A stretch of DNA of 64,000 nt. Source: Paracoccaceae bacterium (GTDB taxonomy: Bacteria; Pseudomonadota; Alphaproteobacteria; Rhodobacterales; Rhodobacteraceae). Of the stretch, positions 44,228 to 53,125 are shown in pieces. Below the pieces are notes generated by a model, which worked only from the letters and a program-made list of their open reading frames with translations, did no database searches and was not told the DNA's origin. The position numbers and the translations under genes are program-made. The DNA is taken from the NCBI GenBank assembly GCA_030148225.1, contig JASBTX010000032.1:62001-126000 (forward strand), written 5' to 3'. The first letter of the stretch is position 1; each line of letters starts with the position of its first letter.

Positions 44228-45471
44228 TGGGCTACTCCTGCGGCTACGCTTTCGTCGATGAACCGGCCTTCGGTGAACCGCCCGAGCGAGAAGGCGGCGG
44301 CCAGCGGGCCGGGTTCGCCGCGTGCAACCAGTTCGGCCATAGCAAAACCCGAGCCCGGAATAGCCTTGAACCCGCCGGTGCCCCAGCCGCAATTGACAAA
44401 TGTGTTACCCAGAGGCGTTGTCGACAGGATGGGCGAGCGGTCGCCGGTCATGTCGACGATCCCGCCCCATTGGCGCAGCATCTTGAGACGCGCCAGCATC
44501 GGGAAGGTTTCGGTCAGGGCGCGGACTGTTTCCTCGATATGGTGGAAACTGCCGCGCTGGGTATAGTTGTTGAACCCGTCCGTGCCGCCGCCAATCACCA
44601 TTTCACCCTTGTCGGACTGGCTGAGATAGCCATGCACGGTATTGGCCATGACGACCACGTCCATGCAGGGTTTGATCGGCTCTGAGACCAGCGCCTGCAG
44701 CGCGACACTCTCGATCGGCAGGCGAAAGCCCGCCATTTCGGCGAGCTGGCTGGAATGGCCCGCGACGACGATACAGAGCTTTTTGCAGTTGATCGGGCCG
44801 CGCGAAGTTTCGACGCCGGTGACGACACCGTTTTTCTGGCGGATGCCGGTCACCTCGGTCTTCTGGATGATATCCATACCCATGTCCGAGCATTTGCGGG
44901 CATAGCCCCAGGCCACTGCATCGTGGCGCGCCGTGCCGCCACGCGCCTGCCAAAGCGCGCCCAGCACCGGGTAGCGCGGGCCGTTGATCTCGATGATGGG
45001 GCAAAGCTCCTTGACACGCTCGGGGGTGATGAACTCGGTCGTGACACCCTGCAGCGCATTGGCATGGGCCGTGCGCTGATAGCCGCGCACCTCGTGATGG
45101 GTCTGGGCAACCATCATCACGCCGCGCGGGCTGAACATGATGTTGTAGTTCAGATCCTGGCTCAGATCCTCGTAAAGCGCGCGCGCCTTTTCATAGATTG
45201 CCGCCGAGGGGTCCTGCAGATAATTCGAGCGGATGATGGTGGTGTTGCGCCCGGTATTGCCGCCGCCGAGCCAGCCTTTCTCGATCACGGCGACGTTCTT
45301 GATGCCGTGCTCGCGGCCCAGGTAATAGGCTGTTGCAAGGCCATGGCCGCCGGCGCCGATGACGATCACCTCATAAGCGTCGCGGGGTTCGGGTGAACGC
45401 CATGCGCGCTCCCAGCCCTGATGATATGTCATGGCCTCGCGGGCCACGGCAAAGGCAGAATATCGTTTCAT
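44224..45471 (-). CDS. soxB: Sarcosine oxidase beta subunit
   Basis: 415 residues. Dinucleotide motif VIVIGAGGHGLATAYYLG at about 35-52, then NTGRNTTIIRSNY and WQARGGTARHDAVAWGYARKCSDMGMD, typical of SoxB, whose FAD and covalent FMN are held at the alpha/beta interface. Catalyses N-demethylation of sarcosine to glycine. First gene of the operon; divergent from ccmI across 196 bp that must hold both promoters. Confidence 0.94.
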   Translation of the reverse strand: MKRYSAFAVAREAMTYHQGWERAWRSPEPRDAYEVIVIGAGGHGLATAYYLGREHGIKNVAVIEKGWLGGGNTGRNTTIIRSNYLQDPSAAIYEKARALYEDLSQDLNYNIMFSPRGVMMVAQTHHEVRGYQRTAHANALQGVTTEFITPERVKELCPIIEINGPRYPVLGALWQARGGTARHDAVAWGYARKCSDMGMDIIQKTEVTGIRQKNGVVTGVETSRGPINCKKLCIVVAGHSSQLAEMAGFRLPIESVALQALVSEPIKPCMDVVVMANTVHGYLSQSDKGEMVIGGGTDGFNNYTQRGSFHHIEETVRALTETFPMLARLKMLRQWGGIVDMTGDRSPILSTTPLGNTFVNCGWGTGGFKAIPGSGFAMAELVARGEPGPLAAAFSLGRFTEGRFIDESVAAGVAH

Positions 45472-45667
45472 TGCTCAACCCGGTTTGGCGGTTTCGGCAG
45501 CGGACATCACGCTGGCACCATTCGCGTATTCGGGCCATCTTCCCATGGCGAAACTCGCCGCTCAACCATCGATTTACGACAAATTGACCTTCCCGCGCTG
45601 GAAGCGCGACGCTTTGTACCTTTTCGCGTTGCAGGTGGCAGGGTATGGACAGGCCGGAGATGAAAAT

Positions 45668-46909
45668 ATGACCTTTTGGATTATCGCCCTACTCATTTGC
45701 GTCGGCCTTGCATGGATGCTGGTGCGCACCCTGCTGATCGGGCAGGACGACACCGGTGATGCACCGGCAGAAAATCCCGACATGCAGATCTATCGCGACC
45801 AGATGGCCGAACTGGAGCGCGATCTTGCCCGGGGCACCCTGGCCGAGGATGAGGCCGAGCGCGCGCGCGCCGAGATTGCGCGCCGTATCCTTGCCGCCGA
45901 CAAAGAGGTGGCAGCGGCCACCAGCGGACCGGGGGCGCGCATCAACCAGATAACCATCGCGCTGATCGGCTTTGTGCTGGTGGCGGGCACGGGCGGGCTG
46001 TACCGCGTACTGGGCGCGCCCGGCTATCAGGACATGCCGCTGAATGCGCGGATCGAGGCAGCGGCAGAATTTTACGCCACCCGGCCCAGCCAGGCCGAGG
46101 TCGAGGCGAGTCTGCCGCCCTATGCCCAGCCCGACAATATCGACCCGACCTATCTGGAGCTTGTGGAACGGCTGCGCGATGCGGTTGCCGAAAACCCCGA
46201 AGATCCGCGCGGGCTGGACCTTTTGGCGCAGAGCGAGGGCAACCTGCGGAATTTCGTCGCCGCTGCCCGGCTGAAAGAGCGTGCCGTCGCCGCCAAAGGC
46301 GCCGAAGCGACGGTCAGCGATTATGCCGATCTGGGGGATATGCTGGTGCTGGCGGCGGGCGGCTATGTCTCGCCCGAGGCCGAAGAGGCGCTGATGACCG
46401 CGCTCAGAACCGATCCGACCAACGGGCCGGGGCGCTATTATATCGGTCTCATGCAGGCCCAGATCGGGCGGCCCGATATCGCCTTTGGTATCTGGCAGGA
46501 CCTGCTGGCACAAAGCACGCCGGACCTGCCTTGGTACGGCGCCATCCGCGCACAGATCAGCGATGTCGCGGCGCTTGCCGGTATCCGCTATACGCTGCCG
46601 CCCGAAACCGCCCTGCCCGAGGCCGACATGCCGGGACCGGATGCAGCCGATATCGAGGCGGCCGAGGATATGACCGATGCGGATCGCGAGCAGATGATTT
46701 TCGGTATGGTTGAACGCCTTGCCGAGCGACTCTCGACCGAAGGGGGCACGCCCGAGGAATGGGCGCGGCTGATCAATGCGCTGGTGGTCGTGCGCCAGCC
46801 CGACCGCGCCGCCGCGATCTGGCAGGAGGCGCAGACCGTGTTTGCCGATTCCGAAGATGCGCTGAAGATGATCGATCAGGCCGCACGCGAGGCCGGACTG
46901 GGCGAGTGA
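45668..46909 (+). CDS. ccmI: CcmI, cytochrome c biogenesis protein
   Basis: 413 residues from MTFWIIALLICVGLAWML. Two TM segments (about 2-20 and 95-113) bracket an acidic coiled-coil loop, YRDQMAELERDLARGTLAEDEAERARAEIARRIL, a CcmI signature. A C-terminal TPR-type domain follows (ARLKERAVAAKGAEATVSDYADLG, FGIWQDLLAQSTPDLPWYGAIRAQI). CcmI presents apocytochrome c to heme ligation at the periplasmic face. No other ccm genes are in the window. Overlaps ruvX by 4 nt (GTGA). Confidence 0.9.
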   Translation: MTFWIIALLICVGLAWMLVRTLLIGQDDTGDAPAENPDMQIYRDQMAELERDLARGTLAEDEAERARAEIARRILAADKEVAAATSGPGARINQITIALIGFVLVAGTGGLYRVLGAPGYQDMPLNARIEAAAEFYATRPSQAEVEASLPPYAQPDNIDPTYLELVERLRDAVAENPEDPRGLDLLAQSEGNLRNFVAAARLKERAVAAKGAEATVSDYADLGDMLVLAAGGYVSPEAEEALMTALRTDPTNGPGRYYIGLMQAQIGRPDIAFGIWQDLLAQSTPDLPWYGAIRAQISDVAALAGIRYTLPPETALPEADMPGPDAADIEAAEDMTDADREQMIFGMVERLAERLSTEGGTPEEWARLINALVVVRQPDRAAAIWQEAQTVFADSEDALKMIDQAAREAGLGE

Positions 46910-47373
46910 GCGTTCATGACGCATTGGAGGACGCGGTTGCGGCGTTCACGCCGGGCCAGCCGCTGATGGGTCTGGATCTGGGCACACGCACCATTGGCGT
47001 GGCGCTCTCGGATCTGCGCTGGCGCATCGCAACCCCGCTTGAAACCATCCGGCGGCGCAAATTCGGCACCGATGCCGCCGCCCTTCTGGCCATTGCGGGT
47101 GATCGCGGTGCCGGTGGCATCGTCCTTGGCCTGCCCCGCAACATGGACGGGAGCGAGGGGCCGCGCTGCCAATCGACACGCGCCTTTGCCCGCAATCTCG
47201 CCGGGCTGACCGATCTGGCGATCACCTTCTGGGATGAACGCCTGTCGACCGTGGCCGCGGAACGCGCGCTGTTGGAGGCCGACGAGTCCCGTGCCAAGCG
47301 CGCCGGGGTGATCGATCATGTCGCCGCAGGCTTCATCCTGCAGGGCGCGCTGGACAGGCTTCAGCATCTCTGA
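46906..47373 (+). CDS. ruvX: RuvX (YqgF), putative pre-16S rRNA nuclease / Holliday junction resolvase
   Basis: 155 residues from the GTG in the ccmI stop overlap. RNase H-like fold: LMGLDLGTRTIGVALSD at about 22-38, GIVLGLPRNMDGSEGPRC, and TFWDERLSTVAAERALLE. YqgF is known for 5'-end maturation of 16S rRNA. A longer upstream reading inside ccmI is rejected. Confidence 0.93.
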   Translation: MSVHDALEDAVAAFTPGQPLMGLDLGTRTIGVALSDLRWRIATPLETIRRRKFGTDAAALLAIAGDRGAGGIVLGLPRNMDGSEGPRCQSTRAFARNLAGLTDLAITFWDERLSTVAAERALLEADESRAKRAGVIDHVAAGFILQGALDRLQHL

Positions 47374-47503
47374 CCCTGCGCACCCGCAAACGGCCAACAC
47401 CCGGCCCGCATGTCGCAGATTTGCCCGATTTGGCCGGTAGACGGCATTGACGGTCGGGCGATATCGCCTACATCCGGACAGGCAGCATCACGGCAGGTCA
47501 CCC

Positions 47504-47734
47504 ATGCGCGACGACATCTGGAAACGCGACGAGCCATCTTCGCCCTGCGTCAATATCTGCGTCGTGCACCCGCGCGAGCGGCTATGCACCGGCTGTCTGC
47601 GCTCGGTCGAGGAAATCGCCGCATGGGGACGGATGGGTGAGGATGAACGCCGCGCCATCATGGCCGAACTGCCTGCACGTGCGCCGCGCCTGAAAAAACG
47701 CCGTGGTGGCCGCGCTGCGCGAACGGGTGGCTGA
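47504..47734 (+). CDS. DUF1289 small Cys-rich protein
   Basis: 76 residues from MRDDIWKRDEPSSPCVNICVVHPRERLCTGCLRSVEEIAAWGRM. Four Cys in the pattern CxxxC...CxxC and the IAxWxxM motif define DUF1289, thought to bind a metal or Fe-S centre. A basic tail KKRRGGRAAR follows. Function unknown. Confidence 0.85.
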   Translation: MRDDIWKRDEPSSPCVNICVVHPRERLCTGCLRSVEEIAAWGRMGEDERRAIMAELPARAPRLKKRRGGRAARTGG

Positions 47735-47760
47735 GGGGCGCGTCGCCCTTGCACCGCACG

Positions 47761-47778
47761 GCGGTTTCACCGCTTTTT
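47761..47778 (+). terminator. Weak intrinsic terminator after the DUF1289 gene
   Basis: GCGGT, TTC, ACCGC, then five Ts. The short stem makes this modest. The remainder of the gap to 48003 shows nothing I can name. Confidence 0.5.
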
Positions 47779-48003
47779 AACCCCGACACCGGATAACCCC
47801 CGCCGACGTCAACACGCGGCCTTCCGTTCTGAGCAATCACGGTAACCAATCCGTTCAGGACGCCGAAATGCCAGATGGCCGGGGCTATTGCCCCACCGGC
47901 ACAACACCGCATCAGCGGGCCCGCGCCACCAACGATACAAGATTGAGATCACCACCGGCAGGCAAATGACCGGCCCCGACGCCCAAAGGGCGGCAACGGG
48001 TGG

Positions 48004-48816
48004 TCAGGTGCTGTGACCAGTGTTCTTTTGCGGCATGCCCAGCCATTCGGCGATCCCGCCCGGGCATTCGGGCCGGACATAGACGATCTGACGCCCGGCC
48101 TGATCCGCATCCCCTTCGCCCCGCCAGGGCGCGATCCCGTGCAAAAGATGGCGATGCAGCACCACGGCCTCGCCCGGCTCGACCGGCAGCGGGCGGCGCT
48201 GGCAGGTCTCAAAACAGCGCCGCCGCGCGGCCTGATAGATTTCGGTCAGATCGACATCGGGCCAGTCCCCGGACGGATGGGCCACCAATGCCTGGCCAAG
48301 CGCATCGCCGATCACGCGGTGGCTCTGATCCCAGACGGTCAGCGGTGCGCGGTCCGGCCCGCCCGGTGTCAGCGGCAGCCCCAGCACAAAGGCATGCGGC
48401 TCGCGCAGCATGCGGCGGCGATCCGGGCCGACCGGCAACAGCCCGTCAACATGGGCCGCGTCACGGTTCAGGCGGAACCGGGCCGAGGCGTCGCTTTCGC
48501 CCGCGTCGCGCCCGGGATATCCCGGGTAAACCACCGAGAGCTGCGCCGGATGCCATGCAGGCCCGTCAAGCCCCATCGCGGCCAGATGCCGCCAGAGCGT
48601 CTCGGACAGCGCCACGCCATCAACCGCGCCGTCGGGCGCATTGGGAAAAACATTGACCCCGGCAAACCATGTACCGCCATGGCGCAGCCATGTCGCGCGG
48701 GCCCCGGGATCCTCCAGAATGGCCGTGGCGGCGCGGCGCGCAGCCCCCAGCCACGGGTCCAGCCCCGGATCACGGGGCAGGATGACCCAGCCCTGCTGCG
48801 CCAGTGCCCGGCGCAT
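48004..48816 (-). CDS. Phytanoyl-CoA dioxygenase (PhyH)-like Fe(II)/2-oxoglutarate oxygenase
   Basis: 270 residues from MRRALAQQGWVILPRDPG. The likely iron triad is His and Asp in DAAHVDGLLP and the distal His in VVLHRHLLHGIAPWRG; Arg in RQIVYVRPE may bind 2-oxoglutarate. VDGVALSETLW and PAQLSVVYPGYPG are further PhyH-like landmarks. The start shares one base with the dusA stop (TGATG), so it is translated with dusA. Substrate unknown. Confidence 0.8.
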   Translation of the reverse strand: MRRALAQQGWVILPRDPGLDPWLGAARRAATAILEDPGARATWLRHGGTWFAGVNVFPNAPDGAVDGVALSETLWRHLAAMGLDGPAWHPAQLSVVYPGYPGRDAGESDASARFRLNRDAAHVDGLLPVGPDRRRMLREPHAFVLGLPLTPGGPDRAPLTVWDQSHRVIGDALGQALVAHPSGDWPDVDLTEIYQAARRRCFETCQRRPLPVEPGEAVVLHRHLLHGIAPWRGEGDADQAGRQIVYVRPECPGGIAEWLGMPQKNTGHST

Positions 48817-49823
48817 CACGCACTGACCGCCATGTCCCCCGCCGCCTGCACCGCGCCCAGCGCCTCGATCAGCAGGGCGGGCCCGGCATCGGCTGCCGTT
48901 GCCCCGGTCGAGAGGATGCGCCGCCACTGCCGCGCGCCCGGTTGGCCCGTGAAGAGCCCCAGCATATGGCGGGTGACGTGATGCAGCCTGCCGCCACCCG
49001 CGATATGCGCCCCGGCATAATCGGCCATGGCATGCACAACCGCCCCGATATCCGGCGTGGCAGCTTGGCCAAAGACGCGGGCATCGGCGGGCAGCAGAAT
49101 TTCGGCGGGCCGGTGATAGGCCGCCCGCCCGATCATCACCCCATCCAGCCCCGAGGCCAGATGTTCAGCCGTCTGATCAAGGCTGTCGATACCGCCATTG
49201 ACCGAGATATGCAGATGCGGAAACGCCGATTTCATCCGCCGGACCAATGGATAATCAAGCGGCGGGATATCCCGGTTCTCGCGCGGGCTCAGCCCCTCGA
49301 GCCATGCCTTGCGCGCATGGATGGCAAAGCGCGTGACCCCGGCGTCCGAGACACGGGCCAGAAAATCAGGCAGCACGGTTTCGGGGTCCTGATCGTCAAC
49401 CCCGATCCGGCATTTGACCGTGACCTCGACCGGGCTGGCCTCGCGCATCGCCGCGACGCAGGCGGCGACACGGTCAGGCGCTTCCATCAGCACCGCGCCA
49501 AATGTACCGGCCTGCACCCGGTCCGACGGGCAGCCGACATTGAGATTGATCTCGTCATAGCCGTAATCCGCCGCCACCCTCACCGCCTTGGCCAGAAGCG
49601 CCGGATCGGACCCGCCAAGCTGCAGCGCGACCGGATGCTCGGCCCGGTCCATGCCAAGAAGCCGGTCCCGATCCCCGTGGATCACGGCCTGCGCGGTCAC
49701 CATCTCGGTATAGAGCAGCACCTCGTGGCTGAGCAGCCGGTGAAAATACCGGCAATGCCGGTCGGTCCAGTCCATCATAGGCGCGACGGAAAGGCGGGCG
49801 TGGTGGTGCAGGTCGATATCCAT
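48816..49823 (-). CDS. dusA: DusA, tRNA-dihydrouridine(20/20a) synthase
   Basis: 335 residues from MDIDLHHHARLSVAPMMDWTDRHCRYF, FMN-dependent TIM barrel. Catalytic Cys in INLNVGCPSDRVQAGTFGAVLM; LQLGGSDPALLAKAV, HARKAWLEGLSPRENRDIPPLDY and VNGGIDSLD are DusA signatures. Reduces U20/U20a of tRNA. Immediately upstream of, and overlapping, the dioxygenase gene. Confidence 0.95.
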   Translation of the reverse strand: MDIDLHHHARLSVAPMMDWTDRHCRYFHRLLSHEVLLYTEMVTAQAVIHGDRDRLLGMDRAEHPVALQLGGSDPALLAKAVRVAADYGYDEINLNVGCPSDRVQAGTFGAVLMEAPDRVAACVAAMREASPVEVTVKCRIGVDDQDPETVLPDFLARVSDAGVTRFAIHARKAWLEGLSPRENRDIPPLDYPLVRRMKSAFPHLHISVNGGIDSLDQTAEHLASGLDGVMIGRAAYHRPAEILLPADARVFGQAATPDIGAVVHAMADYAGAHIAGGGRLHHVTRHMLGLFTGQPGARQWRRILSTGATAADAGPALLIEALGAVQAAGDMAVSA

Positions 49824-50002
49824 GCGCCCCTCTAGCAAAGCAGGCGGCATTCGTCGACGGGGGGCGGGCGACCTTGGTGGCGGGGTCGCAAAAACACCGG
49901 CGGGGGTCAGAAACGCGCGCGCAGTGCCGGGCGGGAACGGGCAGAGACAGGGCGATCCGCCCCCGGCGGCATTACATGAACGCTATCAAAGCGGGGACAG
50001 AC

Positions 50003-50461
50003 ATGACGACCAGCACCACCGGCACCACCGAAACCTCAACGCGGGGCCATTGCATGTGCGGGCAGACGCGCTGGGAATTTACCGGTGCGCCAAAATGGGC
50101 CTGCTATTGCCATTGCGATGATTGCCGCCGCAACTGCGCCGCGCCTGTCGTGGCCTGGCTGGGCGTGACGCGCGACAATTTCCGCTGGACCGGAGAGCCG
50201 GTCAGAACACGCCAAAGCTCCCCCGGTGTCCATCGCCATTTCTGCGCTGAATGCGGATCGCCCATGGGGTTCGAAGCCGATCACTATCCCGGCGGCATGC
50301 ATCTTTATGCCGCGTCGATGGAGGATCCCGGGCAGTTCACCCCGACCTTTCACGTCAACTATCAAAGCCGCCTCACCTGGCTCGGCCCCGAGGATGATCT
50401 GCCGAAACATGAGGGCACGCTGTTGCACGCGCGCCCGTCGCCCGGTGCCGGGCCGGGCTGA
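50003..50461 (+). CDS. GFA (glutathione-dependent formaldehyde-activating-like) family protein
   Basis: 152 residues from MTTSTTGTTETSTRGHCMCG, with GGGGAC upstream; an ATG at 49976 is a less likely start. Zinc-binding Cys motifs CMCG, CHCDDCRRNC and CAECGSPMGF are as in the CENP-V/GFA fold. Members rarely have proven activity; a role in formaldehyde chemistry is suggested by the family name only. Confidence 0.85.
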   Translation: MTTSTTGTTETSTRGHCMCGQTRWEFTGAPKWACYCHCDDCRRNCAAPVVAWLGVTRDNFRWTGEPVRTRQSSPGVHRHFCAECGSPMGFEADHYPGGMHLYAASMEDPGQFTPTFHVNYQSRLTWLGPEDDLPKHEGTLLHARPSPGAGPG

Positions 50462-50550
50462 TGCGGCAACGGGCGCGGTCACGAACTTATCAGTTTACCG
50501 CCCGGTGCGGGGTTGTAGACTGGCGCTGAAAAGCAATTTCGGGGGACGAT

Positions 50551-51027
50551 ATGAAACGGATATGCAGGCCGGTGGCGGCTGCGGCTGTGGCGATGATGGG
50601 GGCTTTGCCCGTAGCCGCGCAGGAGCGCCTCGAGATCAACAATATCTACCCGAAAAGCGAGGAAAGCTTCACGCTCGAGGACAGCATTTACTATATGCAG
50701 GACAATCAGGGCATCTACGAGGTGATCGAGGCCCCGTTCGAGGACGGTCCGGCGCGCTGCGTGGGCGGCGGGTTCGGCTATCGCGACGGGACCAATGACA
50801 TTGTCGGCATCTGCATTTTCGGCGAGGGCGCGGATACCTTTACCATGTCATGGAAGGCCGGTGAGCAAGGCGCGGCCAACAGCTGGACCATCGTCCACGG
50901 TACCGGCAAATTCAAGGGCATGACCGGCGAAGGCATCGCCACGACCGGGGTCGAGGTGATGTACAAGGCCCTGCCGATGCGTCAGTCCCATATCGTGGGT
51001 ACGGTCACCATTCCCGGTATCAACTGA
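50551..51027 (+). CDS. Secreted protein, possibly allene-oxide-cyclase-barrel-like, function unknown
   Basis: 158 residues. Signal peptide MKRICRPVAAAAVAMMGALPVAAQ. The mature part contains GIYEVIEAPFEDGPARCVGGGFGYRDG and WTIVHGTGKFKGMTGEG; the 'GTGKFKGMTG' phrase recurs in small eight-stranded barrel proteins related to allene oxide cyclase/dirigent folds. That link is a resemblance only. Two Cys could form a disulfide. Confidence 0.7.
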   Translation: MKRICRPVAAAAVAMMGALPVAAQERLEINNIYPKSEESFTLEDSIYYMQDNQGIYEVIEAPFEDGPARCVGGGFGYRDGTNDIVGICIFGEGADTFTMSWKAGEQGAANSWTIVHGTGKFKGMTGEGIATTGVEVMYKALPMRQSHIVGTVTIPGIN

Positions 51028-51043
51028 TCCGGCACGGAACCGG

Positions 51044-51853
51044 TCAGGCGCGGCGGGCCCGCCGCCTGACACCTGACCAGAGATTGCTGGCCAGAAAACA
51101 CATCGCCGCGACGGCGACGATGGTGGGTGCCGCGGGCGTGTCGATCAGAAAGGCCAGCCAGAGCCCCGCCACCACCGACAGCGCCCCGATCAGCGTGGCC
51201 AGAACCGCCATCCTTTCGGGTGAGGCCGCGAGCGGGCGGGCGGCGGCGGCGGGGGTGATCAGCATGGCCCCGATCAACAGGACGCCGATCACCTTGATCG
51301 CCACGGCCACAACCAGCGCCATCGCCAGCGTCAGCACCATCTGCTCGCGCCGGGGCGCGACCCCGGCGGCATGGGCCAGATCGGGGCTGAGCGTCGCGAT
51401 CAGAAGCGATGACCAGCGCCACCAGAGCATCAGCAGGATCAGCGCCGCACCGCCCCAGATCACCAGCACGTCAAACCGGCTGACCGCAAGGATATCCCCA
51501 AAAAGAAAGGCGTTCAGATCGATGCGCGCATTAGGGATGAGCGACACCGCCACCAGCCCGAAGGCCAGCGCCGAATGGGCCATCACCCCCAAAAGCGCAT
51601 CCGCCGCATAGCCGCGCCCCGACAGAAATGCCACCGTCAGCGCCATCGCCAGCGCCACGCCCAGCACGCTGAGAAAGACAGGTGCCTGAAGGGCAAAGGC
51701 CAGCGCCACACCCAGAATGGCGGCATGGGCGGTGGCGTCGCCGAAATAGGCCATGCGCCGCCAGATCACGAAACACCCCAAGGGCGCCGCCGCCAGCACC
51801 GCCCCCAGCCCGGCCAGCAGGGCGCGCAGAATGAAATTGTCCAGAAGGGTCAT
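51044..51853 (-). CDS. znuB: ZnuB, zinc ABC transporter permease
   Basis: 269 residues, about eight TM segments, ABC-3 family. GCFVIWRRMAYFGDATAHAAILGVAL and GVLLIGAMLITPAAAARPLA are the conserved permease motifs. Completes the zinc importer with ZnuC (9-nt gap upstream) and ZnuA. Ends with a basic tail. Confidence 0.94.
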   Translation of the reverse strand: MTLLDNFILRALLAGLGAVLAAAPLGCFVIWRRMAYFGDATAHAAILGVALAFALQAPVFLSVLGVALAMALTVAFLSGRGYAADALLGVMAHSALAFGLVAVSLIPNARIDLNAFLFGDILAVSRFDVLVIWGGAALILLMLWWRWSSLLIATLSPDLAHAAGVAPRREQMVLTLAMALVVAVAIKVIGVLLIGAMLITPAAAARPLAASPERMAVLATLIGALSVVAGLWLAFLIDTPAAPTIVAVAAMCFLASNLWSGVRRRARRA

Positions 51854-51862
51854 GGCACCTGT

Positions 51863-52579
51863 CTAGTGATGGTGGTGATCGTGGCTGTGTTCATGGCGGT
51901 AAAGCGCCAGCGCGCCCTTGGTGCCGGTACCAAAAAGCGCCCGGTATTCCGGGGCCGAGGCCACGACCTCGGGCGTGCCCTGACAACAGACATGGCCGTT
52001 CAGGCAGATCACCCTGTCCGAGGCCGCCATGACCACATGCAATTCATGGCTGACCATGAGGATGGCGCAGCCCAGATCGGATCTGAGCTGTTCGATCAGC
52101 TGATAAAACGCCGCCGAGCCGGGCTGGTCCAGGCCCTGTGTCGCCTCGTCAAGGATCAGGATTTCGGGCTGGTTCATCAGCGCCCGCGCCAGAAGGACCC
52201 GCTGTATCTGACCACCCGACAGCCCGGCCATCTGCGCCCGCGCCAGCCCGTCTGCACCCACCTGTTCCAGCGCCCCCTGCCAGCGCGCGCGCGCCACCCG
52301 GCGCGGCAGGTTGAGGAACCGCGTCACATCCATGGGCAGCGTCGCATCGAGATGCAGCTTCTGCGGAACATAGCCGATGCGCAGCCCGGGCTTTTGACGG
52401 ACACTGCCCCGGTCGGGCTGAACCGCACCGATCAGCGCCTGCAAAAGTGTCGATTTCCCCGATCCGTTCGGGCCGACAATCGTCACGATCTCGCCCGCCG
52501 CGATATCCAGATCGACCGATGACAGGATGACCCGCCCGCCGCGCACCACCCGCAGGCCCTGAACATTGATCAGCGACAT
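51863..52579 (-). CDS. znuC: ZnuC, zinc ABC transporter ATP-binding protein
   Basis: 238 residues. Walker A GPNGSGKST, Q-loop KLHLDAT region, signature LSGGQIQRVLLARALMNQP, Walker B ILILDEATQGLD, H-loop MVSHELH. The C-terminus is His-rich (HEHSHDHHHH), a usual sign of zinc handling. Start overlaps the zur stop by 10 nt. Confidence 0.95.
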   Translation of the reverse strand: MSLINVQGLRVVRGGRVILSSVDLDIAAGEIVTIVGPNGSGKSTLLQALIGAVQPDRGSVRQKPGLRIGYVPQKLHLDATLPMDVTRFLNLPRRVARARWQGALEQVGADGLARAQMAGLSGGQIQRVLLARALMNQPEILILDEATQGLDQPGSAAFYQLIEQLRSDLGCAILMVSHELHVVMAASDRVICLNGHVCCQGTPEVVASAPEYRALFGTGTKGALALYRHEHSHDHHHH

Positions 52580-53082
52580 GGCACCGCCCCCTCTTGTCGG
52601 CAGTTGGGGCAGAGCCCTTCGGCCTCGACCATGGCGCGCTCGATCTCGAACCCCGCATCGCGGGCGGCGCGCCCGATGCTGCCGCGTGTCATGCGCGTAT
52701 GGGTTTCGGCGACCGAGGCGCAGGAGCGGCAGATCAGAAAGGCCGGCATGTGATCCTGGCCCGGATGGGCGCAGGCGACAAAGGCACTCAGCCGTTCGAT
52801 CTTGTGCGCAAAGCCGTGGCCCACGAGAAAATCGAGCGCGCGGTACACCACCGGCGGCTGTGATCCCAGCCCCTCGGCCCGCAGACGGTCAAGGATTTCA
52901 TAAGCCCCCATCGCGCGATGTTCATCCAGCAGCAATTCGAGCACCCGGCGGCGCACCGGCGTGAATTGCAGCCCACCATCGCGGCAGTAATCGGCCAGCG
53001 CCTGAACGGCACCGGCGATGCAGGCCCCGTGATCATGCGCAGTAAATCCAAGGGGTTCGGTGGTCACGTCAGCCTCGGTCAA
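52570..53082 (-). CDS. zur: Zur, Fur-family zinc-responsive repressor
   Basis: 170 residues. Winged helix: FTPVRRRVLELLLDEHRAMGAYEILDRLRAEGLGSQPPVVYRALDFLVGHGFAHKIE. Zinc ligands include CAHPGQDH, ICRSCASV (CxxC) and C-terminal CPNC. Represses zinc uptake when zinc-loaded. It heads the zur-znuC-znuB transcript, divergent from znuA, and should regulate both through the palindrome between them. Confidence 0.93.
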   Translation of the reverse strand: MTEADVTTEPLGFTAHDHGACIAGAVQALADYCRDGGLQFTPVRRRVLELLLDEHRAMGAYEILDRLRAEGLGSQPPVVYRALDFLVGHGFAHKIERLSAFVACAHPGQDHMPAFLICRSCASVAETHTRMTRGSIGRAARDAGFEIERAMVEAEGLCPNCRQEGAVPCR

Positions 53083-53094
53083 AAAGGTGGTTGA

Positions 53095-53108
53095 TATGAT
53101 ATATCATA
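53095..53108. promoter_or_regulatory. Zur-box-like palindrome between zur and znuA
   Basis: Perfect 14-bp palindrome TATGATATATCATA in the short zur-znuA intergenic region, flanked by TTGA and ACAC. Fur/Zur boxes are AT-rich palindromes of this type (compare GTTATANTATAAC). It is 13 bp from the zur start and 18 bp from the preferred znuA start. Confidence 0.7.
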
Positions 53109-53125
53109 ACACTTACCAGAACGCC

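Noticed and set aside
47779-48003. Small gene in the gap between the DUF1289 and dioxygenase genes
   Set aside because: No frame with a credible start, ribosome-binding site and sensible composition.
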